A stretch of 64,000 nucleotides of DNA from NCBI GenBank assembly GCA_008360955.1, contig LUCM01003469.1, forward strand, positions 62,001 through 126,000, given 5' to 3'. This document shows positions 25,277-38,504 of the stretch, in pieces. Numbering within the stretch: the first letter of the stretch is position 1; every line of letters starts with the position of its first letter. Below the pieces are notes generated by a model. That model had not been told where the DNA came from. It searched no databases and saw only the letters and a program-made list of their open reading frames with translations. The translations under genes were made by a program, and so were the position numbers. The DNA is from Fasciolopsis buskii (taxonomy: Eukaryota; Platyhelminthes; Trematoda; Plagiorchiida; Fasciolidae).

Positions 25277-27084
25277 GTAGGCGCCTCCTTTCCTTTTATG
25301 TCTGTCTGGCTTCATCGTATTTTTTCTTTACACTCCATCCGTTCACCGTCTAAACAACCTCTCTTCCAGTTATCTCGGAGCATCACTGTTGTCACTGCCC
25401 CGATGCATGCGTGCACTGCCCTATGGTCTCCGGCCGACGTTCCATTCCATATGATGCTTTCAACCTGCTATCGTCTGTGCGTCTACCATCCTTCACACAT
25501 GCGCTTCACGCTGGCACCATGACCTTATATCTACACGTCCACAATGGGGGAATAATCAATTCACAACGTTTATGTGTTTTGTCATACTCTTGCCGTCTCT
25601 AGTGGGATAGTGCTGCTAGCTGATAAACCGAGCGGGCTAGTCCTGGTCAAAACTCTGTCCTCGTTAACATTCTTAGTCGAATGGGATTTCTTACACGATT
25701 CCACCTTTGGACATAATTGTGCGACGGAATGCTGAATCAGGTCCACGTTTCGTGTGTGTCTAGGGCATGGTCGTCTGGTGGTGCGATATTGACCTCTTTC
25801 GTTGTTCCAGCATTGACCCGAAACGGGAAGGGTCTATCTTTTCTATTTCTAAGTCTCTGGCTCTTCTTTTCAGCCATTAATCTTCTTTGGTCACTATGGG
25901 CAAGTTTGTCCGGTAGCAGTCCAATTTAGTTCGATGTGCCTATGGAGTCCGTTGATGTGTTCGGCCTGTGTCGAGGGATGACATTTGCCTTGTCCCGGTC
26001 AGAGACGTTTATTTCCAACGAATACATATTGACGAAGCGAAATTTTTTTCGTTTTCCGATGATCATCCTCGGATTTTCCATTTTCAGCAAAACACTGGAT
26101 CTCGTCTTGCTTGGAGGAATGTTCACGGTGTTTGTTCGATCACCCACAACCCCCCAATTCGCGATTCCAGAACGACTTGCCCTAAGGGGGTCTGTCATGT
26201 GTGGTTAGTCGGCTAGATGAAAAGAAAACCGTGAAGAATTAGGTCAGTGAAAGGAAAACATGTGTACAACGTTACCACAACAGCTAAATGCACCATTCGG
26301 TTGATTGTGTCCGGTGAACTAACGAGTCTGCATGGTACATCATTTCAGTTGCCATATCGTCTAGTCAAATTGTTTATTCCCATGGTTAACCTGCTATTCG
26401 CCTAGTTTCAACAAACGCAAGCCATCGTTAGATGACTGAGTCTCCGTGACTAACCTAGACTCCACACAATTCTGCGCACTTAAATTCAGAATCCGTTGTG
26501 CTACAACCCCTCGAGAATTGAAATCTACGATTAGTTGTAAGACGACTGTTGCTAAGTATCAGTTACTCCTGGCACTAGCAATCGAACCAGAACCATGCAA
26601 AATGATATTTTATTATGAATAACTGTACTCAATAATGTGTCTGCGATCGGTTATTATCCCGGTGGCCATGCTGCAGAAGCCTGGATAACTTGTGCGCAGT
26701 ACATCCAAACTATGTAGTGCTTTCATTAGTTTGAAGGTCGCCTGTCAATCAACTTTACTCGAGTGCTCTCCGATTTGGGCAATGCGCTGCTGTGACTCAT
26801 TTTCCCGGACGTCGTTGGTATCATTGTTTTCCGGAGCTCTTTATTTTGAATGGCCAGCTTCGTCCACCGTTGTCCTATTTTGAGTGTTCCAAATCGTTTG
26901 GTTGGATTGAAAGGCCACTTATTCCAATTGACCGACCCACCGTATCTCCTGGTAGCTGATTGTTTGACCTGGTATTGTACACTCCGTCTGTCGTTAACCC
27001 CCTGTCCGCGAATGACACTCCTTTACGGTCACTGTTGGGACTACTTAAATTTGTCCAAACCGAATGCTGGTCGTCGTAAATTTA

Positions 27085-27310
27085 GTTCACTTAGGTTTAT
27101 ATCACCATTAACCTTGCACCAAAGTGCTCCGCTTTAGTTGCTGTCTCACAAAAATGATTACTCAAAAGAGGAAAAGAATGAGGAACCACTGCGAACTGAC
27201 AAGTTGAGGAACTATGCAAATGATGAAGGATTTCGGATCACAAAGGTCACTGACTGCGACATTGGGCCATATCACTTACTGTCTGCAACAATCGCCTGAG
27301 GAATATCAAG
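27085..27310 (+). repeat. AGTT-headed interspersed repeat, copy B
   Basis: Blocks ACCATTAACCTTGCACCAA, ATTACTCAAAAGAGG, CACTGCGAACTGACAAGTTG and CACTGACTGCGACATTGGGC match those near 38530-38740 in the same order with many substitutions. It abuts the 3' truncation point of RTE copy 2. Confidence 0.6.
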
Positions 27311-27479
27311 GGATATCAAGGTCACTATTCTCATATGAGAATAGCGCCATCTCCATGACCATCTCGCTGACAAAAGTGAAAAGAAAAGATGAAAGTGGGC
27401 AACGATGACAAAAACCATTTCTAGTGGAGAGTGATCGCAGTAAGCACAAACTCGACATCGACTGTAGAATGAATTTCTT

Positions 27480-29870
27480 TTCGATGAAAGGCAGCACCTC
27501 AAAGTTGCACGATCGACTGAGTCGAACGCCGCCTTCGAGTCAAGAAAGATAAAAATCGTGGGTCTATGAAATCCTTGCCTATGTCCTAAGATCTGTCACA
27601 AGATGAAAGTTTGATCAGTGCAACTCCTACCGGGACGGGAACCGGCTTGATTCCCACGCATGCACCTTTCGCGAGTACTAGGTAATCGGTGGATGACAAT
27701 GCCCCAGTGCTTACTAAACTAAATCTTCCGTGGTTTTCACGCGAAAAATCTTCATTCTTCAACTATCGATTCGCACCAGTTTTTTAAGAACCTGTTCCCT
27801 TTCCCAGATTGACCCCAGGAGTTTTGTTAATTCCGATGTTCACTGTTCGCCACCGTTCTTGAAGAAGGATGGCGACAGTTCATTTGGTCCAGCTTCCCTA
27901 TACCTTTTATGAAGACCCATCTCACGGATTATCTCCATTTCGGATGGAGAACTCGTATCTACCTGAATTGGCTCACTCGCAGACCTAAGTGGAGGGCCCA
28001 CAGTGGTCGTGAGCCAACTAACCTACTCTTTAACGTGTTCTGTCCAAGGGACCAACCGACGGTCCCGATAGTGAGTGTGCCGTCGGATTCTTTAATCACC
28101 TGGCTCGCGCTCAGCTTTCGTGGACCGGTATTCCTAATTAGTCGGTAATAGTTGCAACTATTTCCGATAGCCGCAGTTTTTTTCATTTCGCTTTACACCG
28201 GTGCTCGTGATCATTTCTCAGGCTCTCCGTCAGCTTACGTCTCAGGGATTTACGTTTCTTATTATTTGTTGCATCCAACCGGGAGGGTCTGTGAGCATCC
28301 AGCAGAACAACTGAAGTCGAGGATATCCATCGTTTCTGAGGTCTCCTGTGTCAAGAAGTCCTGTATGGTAGTTACCGCTGAATGCAGGGCCTCTTTGATC
28401 TGCTCCCAGTGTTCGCACGGATTCTGGAAATTCCGGTTGAAACTGAAGTCGACAATTATCATCTAGACTCAGATACATAGGACCTGGGTTTTGTGCTGAT
28501 GTAACCACAGACTAACCTCAAGTAAAGGCGAGCATGGGTCAGAGCAAAAAAGAAGTGCATGAGTTTGGACTAAAATGATCGACAATCCTCGGTTAATCCA
28601 TCTCACTAACGGCCGGTGTCAATGTGATCTATCCAAATCCAGCATTGTGAAGATGAAGGAGGGTGCCAGATGCGCCGATGTCGCTTTTTATGACAAGCTG
28701 TTGCTGTCTAGTAGCCTATGGTCAGAACAAACCTGGATTAGCCGATTACCGATCGGCGCGACCGACTGTGATGAAAAACGGGTCTCGGGTGTGCCACTCC
28801 GTCTCCCCTGAGTAACTAAGTTAGGCGTTGAAATCACCAGCAACGGCCACAACGTCCGTTACACACGCTTCGGAGTGGCAGGACTGGTCTTTGACCTCAA
28901 TGCAGTTGCAATCTGTGGGCGCATACACAGAATTGATGAACAAACGATGCTTCAGTCGACTGCTGTTGAGACCTACAGAACCGTTCAACCGAACTGTACA
29001 CAAACGACTGTTAACTGAGACCCAGTCGAACAGTGTGCTCTTGGCTCGCAAACTCAGAGGGATCCTAACACAAGCTCGACCACGAGTGTTCAAGACCAGA
29101 TCACTGGACGGGTGAAGAATGGAGCGAGAAAATGAGGTTATGTTTGGGCTACGAAGAGTGATCAAGTAAGTGGGACCTCAAATGGGCGTTCTGGAGATAG
29201 CACACATCCATTTTAAAAGTTCTCATAGTTCCAGCTAGGGGAGCTTGTTGTCCTATTTGGTTGAGTGGACGAACATATCGGCTGTTAAGTGAAGTGAACA
29301 CTTAGGTGCAGGTATTGCGTCCAAAATCTGTCTTTATACTAATGCTGTTATCAGGTGAAACTATTGATCCGAAATTCTTTGTAGTAACTTGCATGGTCCC
29401 TGTATCGGAAGAACGGAGATTAGAATGGTTCCCTATAGAAAGGGCGCTTAGGGTATCCGGGCAATCGATACTTCGCCGCTGCCCACACCGCAGAAGGGGT
29501 TTCTCTTCCTTGGAACCCTGCCGGAACCTTTGACTGAAGACTTACCCACAAGGCAGAGGGGCAATGACTCAACAGATGAGCTCGGATCAGGCGGATGATT
29601 GTCACTGCTCAACCTGCTCAAGGCGATAGGTAGCGAAGTCCAGATTTTCTTGTACGACTACCGACGCGGTATGGAATTCAATGCGATCGTGCCACTCACT
29701 GAGGTTATTTGTACGGATGCTGCTGGGGAATCCAGCCATTAAACAGGAGGACAATTAGGGCTCCCGACCAAAGACTTAGGTTCTAACGAGAACTTGTCCG
29801 TAAAGCGGCTGAAAATGGTTGAATGAAATCCCATCTACTCGGATCAATTATTCTTCCACTCAGTTTTCCG
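27480..29870 (-). mobile_element. RTE-like non-LTR retrotransposon, copy 2, 3'-truncated
   Basis: Read on the - strand: 5' untranslated sequence shared with copy 1 at about 29450-29870; endonuclease blocks at 28821-29165 (LFDWVSVNSRLCTVRLNGSV, SVYAPTDCN, VVAVAGDFNA); a connector at about 28260-28460 (EHWEQIKEALHSA); RT fingers near 27830-27900; and palm motif A FIFLDSKAAFDSVDR near 27500-27560. It stops there, so the YADD box and tail are missing. Many frameshifts. The copy is older and more broken than copy 1, and it lies antisense in a host intron. Confidence 0.75.
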
Positions 29871-31382
29871 ATTCAGTTCCCAGCTGGTCAAACCAGGTTC
29901 GACAAATTCAATGGGATGATGTTTGCTATGCGAGAACAGTTGCCTCTAAATGGGCGGACGAGTCCGACCCTGTGAATGAAGTACGTCAGAGTGGCTCGAG
30001 TGCATGGTCTCCCGGGTTGAATCTAATTCAATCGAATAGTGGTGGTTGTATCAGTTATATCATCCTAACTTTCGCTTTCGACAGCTCGGAGCAATTTCAA
30101 AGTCGAGAGGCGGATAATGGCTGGTCAGTCATCCAGAAAATACTTGTATGCCGTTGTAATTTGTGACCCCTTGAACTTGTAATGATCTAGTTGTTCGCTT
30201 GATGAATATCACAGGCACACAATATCAATCTACCTAAGCACTCCCCGTGGTAGCACACAATTATTCCAACATTAATAAACGCTAGCTGTATACTGCTTTT
30301 CCGAATTATTGCTTACATCTCTTGGTGCCAAGTCTAGTATGATGGTATTTTAGTTTTATCTTTCACAAGTGAATTTTTCCGCCATCCGAACCTCTTCTCT
30401 GTGTATGTTTGGAGTAAGCTCAACCTTAACCTCAAGCCCGTTTCATAAACCCGTCTGTTCAATATAGGGAATAAGTGCGAGTTTGTGTTGTCTTTCTTTT
30501 ATCGTCTTAACGGAACGCGTAAGCGAGTGCAATGCAGTGGCATGTTTGGAAATTTCCAGCGGCGTGCTGTGGTGGCCAATCCCCCTACTAATTTTTTCTA
30601 TACGTGGTTGAAGTGTAAGTGCAATGGAGTGTCCATACACCTGATGCCGGAATTTTTCTTTCCTTTGCGCCACTCCATTCGTTTGCCGGCAGCTGCTCTC
30701 CTGTTTCTGTTCATTTAGATCTACGCTGTTACATTTATACTCTCCTCTATGCTGGTATGTACGCGCGTGCAGGATTTGGGACGTATGAGCTCGTCGGACC
30801 AGACGACTCGTATTGCTTTTCCGCTTCATGTATGTGTGTTGGGATCACTTAGCCCATTTGAGCCCACGATTGCATTCGTATGGTTACGACATTTGCGGAC
30901 TAATTTAATCCGTGGCACAAACGCACGCTGAACGCGTTTTTCATAATTGCTTCTTCGACTCGAAGATAGCAACATCTGTTTTGATTCTGGACTCCATGTG
31001 AGCTTTGATTTTTCTTTTTCTGTATTCCCTTATGAATCAGTTTATTTCGCGCCTTTCGTAAGATCGTAATACCGAAATAAAGAGGAACATGTTCCCAATG
31101 TGCCTACATAGATCTTGCCGATTCCCTCCCCGTGACGTGTTTTTGTGTTCAATCAACTTACTGTTTCAGACAGCACCAAATCCGTAGTGAGGATTTCCAC
31201 CGTCCAGTGTAGACTGAGGATAACGGGCATAGAAATCGAGCGGATCGTTTGTTTTGCATTCTGATCGTCGACATGGGATCCACTCTTACCCCGGTCTTGT
31301 GTTTCCGTAATTATCATTAAAACCAGCTTCAACTGTGGATGATATAATGTTAATAACGCAGCGTTGTTGGTAGGTGTAATGC

Positions 31383-31421
31383 GCCAACGTTTCGACTACC
31401 GTGGGTAGACTTTCTCAAGGC
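31383..31421 (-). ncRNA. Hammerhead-like solo repeat, second locus
   Basis: The homologous sequence to 11534-11572, extending on both sides (GATATAATGTTAATAACGC on one side, CAAGGCAAGTTTTT on the other). It shows the same GCC/GGC stem I, the same CGAAAC-GTT and the same stem II with one mismatch introduced. The core strand is again TTGAGAAA. Confidence 0.4.
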
Positions 31422-31514
31422 AAGTTTTTGGATTGTAAAATCCAGATTTACTTTCCACACTGTAACAACGCTCGTTCCCCATATCGTGCTGTCCATCCCC
31501 TCAACTACTAACGC

Positions 31515-31534
31515 TCACACACACACACACACAC
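31515..31534. repeat. (CA)n microsatellite
   Basis: About ten CA units in an intron. Confidence 0.9.
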
Positions 31535-31857
31535 TTCGCGTGATTCCAAGGGGTCCAACATTGGCTAGATCACAACAGCATGGTGTACGATATTGGCTGT
31601 TTTCTTTGATTCTACCAAATGACTCATTTTTAACGCGATAAGGTGGATTGAAAAGCAAAGAACGGGATCATTTACGGTTGACAACATCTTAACTCTGCCA
31701 CTTGGTCCCTTTCCTGCTGTGTTCTTTATCCAGTTATTCTGATTTATCTCCGTTTAATGATACGAGCATCTCATTTCGATTATTTTTTAAGTCTGTGATT
31801 CTTGCTTCTGCATGTCTAAACCGCCCACCGTTCCCACTACTTTGAACTGTTCTTTAG

Positions 31858-32424
31858 CTTGGACATGCAGCCGCCGCTGTCGGCGCCGCAAGAGCTGTTG
31901 AGCGCCGTGAGGAGGACTTTATGCGTGCCCGAACACATACAGCAGCTGTTTGCGCACCAGAACCAACCTCAGCCACAGCTGGGGTACCGGATACCACTTC
32001 GTCCACTTCACCCCACACTTCCCAACCCCGTCAGTTACCCCCGGGAGCGGTTCCCATGCCTGGTATAGCCATGTCTCCGATTTCTGCCTCAAATCGCAGT
32101 GGGAATACCGATGTCGTGGGTAACACGGCTGCTGTCACATCCGATGCTACCAGTGGCAACCATATCCGTGGCAATGGTACCGCTGCCGGCGGTAGTACGA
32201 GTTCGGCCAGTGCAAAGGCCACCGGTTTAAATGGGATCCATATGGCAGATTCACTTGCTTCACCGCCTGCCCGTACAGCCTTATCCCCGGTCTCATCTAC
32301 ACCGACCCCACAATCGCCGAACGTCAGCGTTGTTGAATTATCACCGTCGTCCAATGCGACATCATCAGCTCAAGTTTTTGAGCTGCGAGATTATCCCCGT
32401 AGGGTACTGAATGGTGAAGTTGTG
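31858..32424 (+). CDS. Large low-complexity exon of the 4.1-like gene
   Basis: A 189-codon exon between acceptor TTCTTTAG and donor GTGAGT, phase 0 at both ends. It opens with a charged helix (GHAAAAVGAARAVERREEDF). The body is rich in Ser, Thr, Pro, Ala and Asn (SSTSPHTSQP, GNTAAVTSDATSGN, SSTPTPQSPNVSV) and is expected to be disordered, and the exon ends in VFELRDYPRRVLNGEVV. Such variable linkers are typical between the FERM and C-terminal domains of protein 4.1 members, which fits the C-terminal exons downstream. The exon is GC-richer than its surroundings, as expected for coding sequence. No catalytic motif is present. Confidence 0.65.
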
Positions 32425-32639
32425 GTGAGTTCCGCACAGACGGTCGTTAAAACACAGCTGATTATTTTGATATTATTATCTTATCATAAGTGATACATGT
32501 GCTCAACAATAGTATAATAATGTCATTGGCATTGTTTACCGACGTCCTTACCATTTCATGGTTATACAATGGAGTGTATATGTTCGAATCAAAAGGCCGT
32601 CGTTAACCCTACGGTTGATCTTTCCAAAACCCAATCATT

Positions 32640-32990
32640 ATGTTCTTAAAGGACCGCCCAGCCTTCGACTCCATCGATAGGTCTACACTGTGGCTTTGTT
32701 TGCTGAGCAATTGAGTACCTGAGAAGCGTATCAGGCCGGGTTAGGGCTTATGGCCAACTTTCGCCTCCCTTTGTCATCTCTAGTGGGATACGACAAGGCT
32801 GCCCTATATTTCCACTCCTTTTTGATTCTGCCAGAGAGGATGTTCTACAGAACGCTTTATCTAGTCTATTGGATGATGGAGTTGAAATCCTCTCGGGGAA
32901 CAGTTTTTGACTTCGAGTATCATGGTGCTATCGCCTTGCTAATCAGCACTGTAAAGGAAATTCAACACACGGTTGGATTACTTGGTGACT
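32640..32990 (+). mobile_element. RT palm fragment of an RTE-like element
   Basis: Across several frames the + strand spells DRPAFDSIDRSTLW (palm motif A), then a block like GIRQGCPIS and SLLDDGVEILSG, and last DFEYHGAIALL where LEYADDIALL is expected, so the catalytic YADD is mutated. Stops and frame changes are frequent. It ends against the (TA)n tract that borders the assembly gap. Confidence 0.6.
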
Positions 32991-32991
32991 G

Positions 32992-32993
<2 letters not shown>

Positions 32994-33030
<37 letters not shown>

Positions 33031-33907
33031 ANNNNNNNNNNNNNNNNNNNNNNNNNNNNNNNNNNNNNNNNNNNNNNNNNNNNNNNNNNNNNNNNNNNNN
33101 NNNNNNNNNNNNNNNNNNNNNNNNNNNNNNNNNNNNNNNNNNNNNNNNNNNNNNNNNNNNNNNNNNNNNNNNNNNNNNNNNNNNNNNNNNNNNNNNNNNN
33201 NNNNNNNNNNNNNNNNNNNNNNNNNNNNNNNNNNNNNNNNNNNNNNNNNNNNNNNNNNNNNNNNNNNNNNNNNNNNNNNNNNNNNNNNNNNNNNNNNNNN
33301 NNNNNNNNNNNNNNNNNNNNNNNNNNNNNNNNNNNNNNNNNNNNNNNNNNNNNNNNNNNNNNNNNNNNNNNNNNNNNNNNNNNNNNNNNNNNNNNNNNNN
33401 NNNNNNNNNNNNNNNNNNNNNNNNNNNNNNNNNNNNNNNNNNNNNNNNNNNNNNNNNNNNNNNNNNNNNNNNNNNNNNNNNNNNNNNNNNNNNNNNNNNN
33501 NNNNNNNNNNNNNNNNNNNNNNNNNNNNNNNNNNNNNNNNNNNNNNNNNNNNNNNNNNNNNNNNNNNNNNNNNNNNNNNNNNNNNNNNNNNNNNNNNNNN
33601 NNNNNNNNNNNNNNNNNNNNNNNNNNNNNNNNNNNNNNNNNNNNNNNNNNNNNNNNNNNNNNNNNNNNNNNNNNNNNNNNNNNNNNNNNNNNNNNNNNNN
33701 NNNNNNNNNNNNNNNNNNNNNNNNNNNNNNNNNNNNNNNNNNNNNNNNNNNNNNNNNNNNNNNNNNNNNNNNNNNNNNNNNNNNNNNNNNNNNNNNNNNN
33801 NNNNNNNNNNNNNNNNNNNNNNNNNNNNNNNNNNNNNNNNNNNNNNNNNNNNNNNNNNNNNNNNNNNNNNNNNNNNNNNNNNNNNNNNNNNNNNNNNNNN
33901 NNNNNNG

Positions 33908-33936
<29 letters not shown>
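32994..33936. repeat. (TA)n tract interrupted by an 875-N gap
   Basis: About 17 TA units (32994-33029) lead into N at 33032-33906. About 15 more units (33907-33936) follow. The open frames reported through this stretch are N or TA artefacts. Confidence 0.9.
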
Positions 33937-33939
<3 letters not shown>

Positions 33940-36900
33940 AACATAAGGACAAATTTTCCCTGGAAGTACACGATCGGATACTACTGACTTTTGATATCTA
34001 TTCTAGCGGCACTCTGTCCTATTTAAGATTGGCTTAGCTCAACTGACAGAATTATTAGCAAATCGCATTCGTCATTCTTCTATGGACTCTTCAACGAATT
34101 GCTTCCGTGGGCAATCCCAACAATGCCAATTAGATTCTGTAAACATATCTGCTCGGAGTGTACCAGTAGATATTTTTTTAGTGGCAGTGTACCGGATGCG
34201 CTTACCTGAAGAACGGTGATAACCATAAAACTGGTTGCTAGTTTTCTGAAGATCCTAACACTTACAAGTTATAGAGAAATATCCGCAAGTGTCATGAACT
34301 TATTTTCAGGTTCCCCTTATTACGTCTGTTTGCGGACTGCAATGAAGTCAATTAAGAATAAGTTTCCATATTTGCCAAGGTAAATGCGTCTGCACATAAA
34401 AATGGAGTCTTAATGAAGTAGTAAAATTTCAGCTTGTCTGATAGGGCCTTAGTTTATACTTGCTAATACTTATTAGCTCTCTCGCTCAGCATGAGCTCTT
34501 ATTTTATTGAATGTTCCATCCACGATTACGCTTATGTTTACACACTGGAGTTAATCTTCTAATAGTTTGGTTATTCTATGCTAACTGTGTTTTAGCAATC
34601 ATTGCGATCATAAAGCGAATCACTTCTGTTCAGCGGGAATCTTGATTTACGTCGACGTTAACCCTGCGCCAAGATCATTTGAGCCTGGTTCGTTAGTCGC
34701 TTACATTGTTATCAAGACAGCAAAGTAGCGTGCTAGAAACAACGAGACATTTTAGTGCCACAATGTATAGGGTAATAAACTGCTTAGAAAATCTTTTTTC
34801 GGTACACCCAGCGTCTTTCTCTTCTTAATTGGATTCAACGAAGGGTCTTCTGGTTGATCGACGACCCTTAGCGTCTAGTCTGCAATCACTAACTCATCAT
34901 CGTCGAGCAGCTGCTTCAGCTTCCCTATTCTCTGTGTTGTTTTGGTTCACTTCCTCAGAGCTTGGCTTAACACCTCCTCTCCCTGCAGCTTTTTCCCGTC
35001 CGTCCTGCATGCATGTAACTGGTCATTTCCGGCAACTTTGTGTCAGTAGATGTCGTGTTTCTATCTTTCAGCTTTCTCTGCATCTTGTTTTCTGTTCAAT
35101 TCCAATTTTTCTTCGAAAACAATAGACAGACTGGCTTTTACACGGATGTTCTCCTCGCTTTCTTTTTTTACGGTATCATTTTCCACTTCATTTCGGAATT
35201 ATTTAAAATCTATTCGGAAATCTCGTCCAACTGACTTTTTGGAATCTCGTTTGCCTACAAATGAAACATGGTCCGTCTTACATGGACTTATTTGTGCGTA
35301 CATAATGTAAGGTGCACTGATTATCTATGTATATTCCTCTGCAATCTCCGAACAGGTGTACCCTTTGGAGGTCTCGTGAAACAGAGGCATGTTCTCTCTC
35401 AATTCCAGATTTTTTTACTTTAATCCAAGTAATTTTATCGTACTTACGAAATAACACTGGAAATGGTATAGTCTGCCGTCTGTCTTCCCGTTCTTAGTGC
35501 TTGATAACTGCTAAAAGGGCATGGTTAGGCGATAGGCCGTCATCCTCTTTCGCCCAGCTTGTTGTCACATCTGGCCCATTGACATGTTACTAACTTCTAT
35601 GCTACTTCAGTTTTCAAGGTCATGATCGCTGGGCTTCGCCTCCATGCATCGGGCCCAAAGATGCTATATATTATCCTCCTCTCATTGCATCCATGGATGA
35701 GCCACATTACAGAAACAGTTGGGCCAATTATGACACGAAAGTGTTATTTGCTATTTGATTGTTTGCCGTGGACTGCAGTTGTCTACCACGTTAAGGCCAT
35801 GACCAGCTGATTTCTACGATTGTCCGCTCATAAGTACACCTACGGTTGAGTCTAATATTCAATTTTCCGGTTGGTCTGGTCGCCTTTTATTCCGAATTCC
35901 ATTACAAATACTTAGTGATTTGTTCTTTATCTTTTACTCTCACTCGATTATCTATCGTTTCACTGTGGCACATTCGCCAGTGCGGCACCGCATAGTGGAT
36001 AGATGTAACTAAACTTACCATCGTTTGAACACTTAGACTGTTTCATGTGTTGGCTGCAGCAGCGTCTGTGTAGGTCCACTCCCTGTTTACCTTGGATATT
36101 CGCTCTTTTTATAGAAACTTGTAACTCTGGGGAACAAGCAGCCGTTAATCAGGCTTGCCTTGTTGTTTAACGCTGAATGATGATTATGATGATCGTTTGA
36201 TGTAGATTTTCGTGTCTCTGCATATAGCCGTCTGCTGCTTGCTTGCATTCAGCGGTTAGCCACTTCACACTATATCATTTATAACGTTTTAATTGGAAAC
36301 TAATGTCCAACACTCATCTGCCCTGTAGTCAAGAATAGTCCAGTGGTATTTATAGAATTCACTTTAATGACAACTGATTGAACTCTACACGTAGATCTGG
36401 GTACTGGGCGTGGCAGTGGGCCGTGCCACTTCCTACCGCGAAATCTGATATTCAGTGGGGAAAAATGGATCTCGGTAGCATTTGGTCAGATCAATGAATA
36501 TTTTTGTGGTAATTTGCATAGAGTTGTGTAGTTTCAGAATATTACTCTCTTCGTTGTTCAGCGCCGTCCGTTATCAACGTAGGATTTTCTTGATTGGTGT
36601 GGTACTGATGTGAAGCAATTCCTCATCCCCTTCATTTTTTGATCCTCCTCCGTTAACGTATTTACTCTTGTCCCGTTTCACACAAGTAAATCTTACCCAA
36701 TTGATTATTCGACGGTGCGTATTTCTATTTCATGAAAAAACCCGGCATCAGTTAGTCCTGGTGTTCGAATGGGCCACAGTCGAGCTTATGTCACATTCAC
36801 TTGTTTTGTCAGATGTGCGCGTGTTTGTACGTTCACTGTCAAGTTAAGGTTACACTAGTGTTGTTTACAATCGTCTAGCTTGGTATGGACGGTGTTCCAT

Positions 36901-38504
36901 GTGTTTCCGGGCACGTTCTCGCTTTTAGCCCGAACAGCATGCACGATTCCAGTTTCGGAGACTAAGTCGACTGATATGCAGATGGTCCTGTAGCGATTAT
37001 CTTGACTGTCCTTTCCAAGAGCTAGATCACACGAATACGAACATTCTATTAAGCATAAAAGCGACTTAACTAAGATGTGGGCATCAGGGGGTTAAGGTCT
37101 AACGAACCCGTTCAAACTTGGTCGTCCGCTCGGTTTCGAAATTGATTATTTTTCCGACAGGTACGCATTCGCTCTCATCCGTCCCCCTTTGCTATTGCCA
37201 ATCGTGAAACGAAAAGCAGCGACAGTTCTTCCGCCTTCTGGTCACTACTGTTGTCCGTTGTGCGTACTGTGCCGTTGTAGGTTCAGACAGTTGTATATAT
37301 TGTCCGGAATACCAGTAGAGTAGAGTCCTGTCTGAGTTGAGTTCTCACACACTGCTGCTAACCATTTATCCGGAATGTAAAGAAGGCACAGCCTATCTCA
37401 ATAGGTGTATTGCAGTTTTACGCGTTAGGTCATTCACTATATGACCACAACTCGCTATTTGATTGTGTTAGGAACCACTAAATTCGTGTTGAGAAATAAG
37501 AATCATCAAGTCACCCCGTCATCTGCCAGTGGTTTGTTTCGTCCGAACTACCGATTCACTTCTCCATCGTTCGCTGCTATTTCGCCTATGGTTTTCCGGT
37601 ACGGTAAGGTTCACAAAATCCATTCACTGGATAGCTGTAAACGTTGAGCTTGTGGTTAAATTCCACTGTGACCATTGGCGTCATTGTGCTCAAAATCGTT
37701 CTCCTTCTATAAGGTTTTCTCTTACAAATCCCTTCCATATTTGTTCTTACACTATTGGATTTTGGGATAGACGCTTTTGTTAGGTTGCAACCAAAACCAG
37801 GGCCCACTAGTGCATTGTTAACACTGATGTGGATCGATGAAATATCGATTACCTTCCATTCCTGATGTCGATCTGCGTATCTGCTCGTGTTCCCCAGTTT
37901 AGACATGTTCGGATAAGCAAAAGCCGTTACTCGCAACCGTAATTGCAAGTATGTGCATGCGTAGAATTACCCCCATCTCCAAATTCAAAGTTGTTGACTA
38001 CTCTGACTGGCATAATGAGCGTCCGAGTCTATTCAGTATGATGCTTTCAAGCTGAGCAGCAAAGCGGTGGATGGAAATGTTATGTTAATTAGGTCTTATG
38101 CATTCTCGATGAACATATTTAATTCGCTTCAAATTATCATCATTGTTGGTTCCCCTCGACTTGTAAAATGACAACTCGACATGTCTCACTAGAATTCAGT
38201 CAGTCTTCGGATGTACGCGCGCAGTTTTTTTGTTGTGCACTCGTCTTACACTTAATGATTGCATCCCACAATTTTTCTTATCACACACGTAAGATGGAAG
38301 TTGTGGATATTTTAAACGATATAATTTCTAAACAAAACGAAACTGGAACAGTCTGATCGATAAATTCAAGGATACGGGAATTCCATTTTTACCTTATTAC
38401 TCAACTTGCAGACCGTGAACGTCTTGAGTCTTCTTTTATTTCTGTGTTGGTATCACAAAAACTCCTAATTAATTCCTTTTCGAGAACGGTTTTCCTTTTA
38501 ACAG

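Larger units (their letters stand above)
25277..31857 (+). other. Probable intron, 6.6 kb, occupied largely by an RTE copy
   Basis: Contains interspersed repeat sequence (27085-27310), RTE copy 2 (about 27480-29870, - strand) and a hammerhead-like repeat (31383-31421). The stretches 25280-27080 and 29870-31380 hold no gene I can support. Confidence 0.4.

Noticed and set aside
25926..26216. Three overlapping frames of 82-90 codons on both strands
   Set aside because: Openness in several frames at once suggests low stop density by composition. One frame hints at mobile-element protein but no family block could be named.
30443..30829. - strand frame of 128 codons
   Set aside because: The residue mix is that of a chance frame opposite T-rich intron; no motif seen.
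32943..34037. Open frames of over 300 codons on both strands
   Set aside because: They consist of undetermined bases and TA repeats.
37586..37948. - strand frame of 120 codons
   Set aside because: No recognisable domain, no splice partners, and composition like the surrounding intron.
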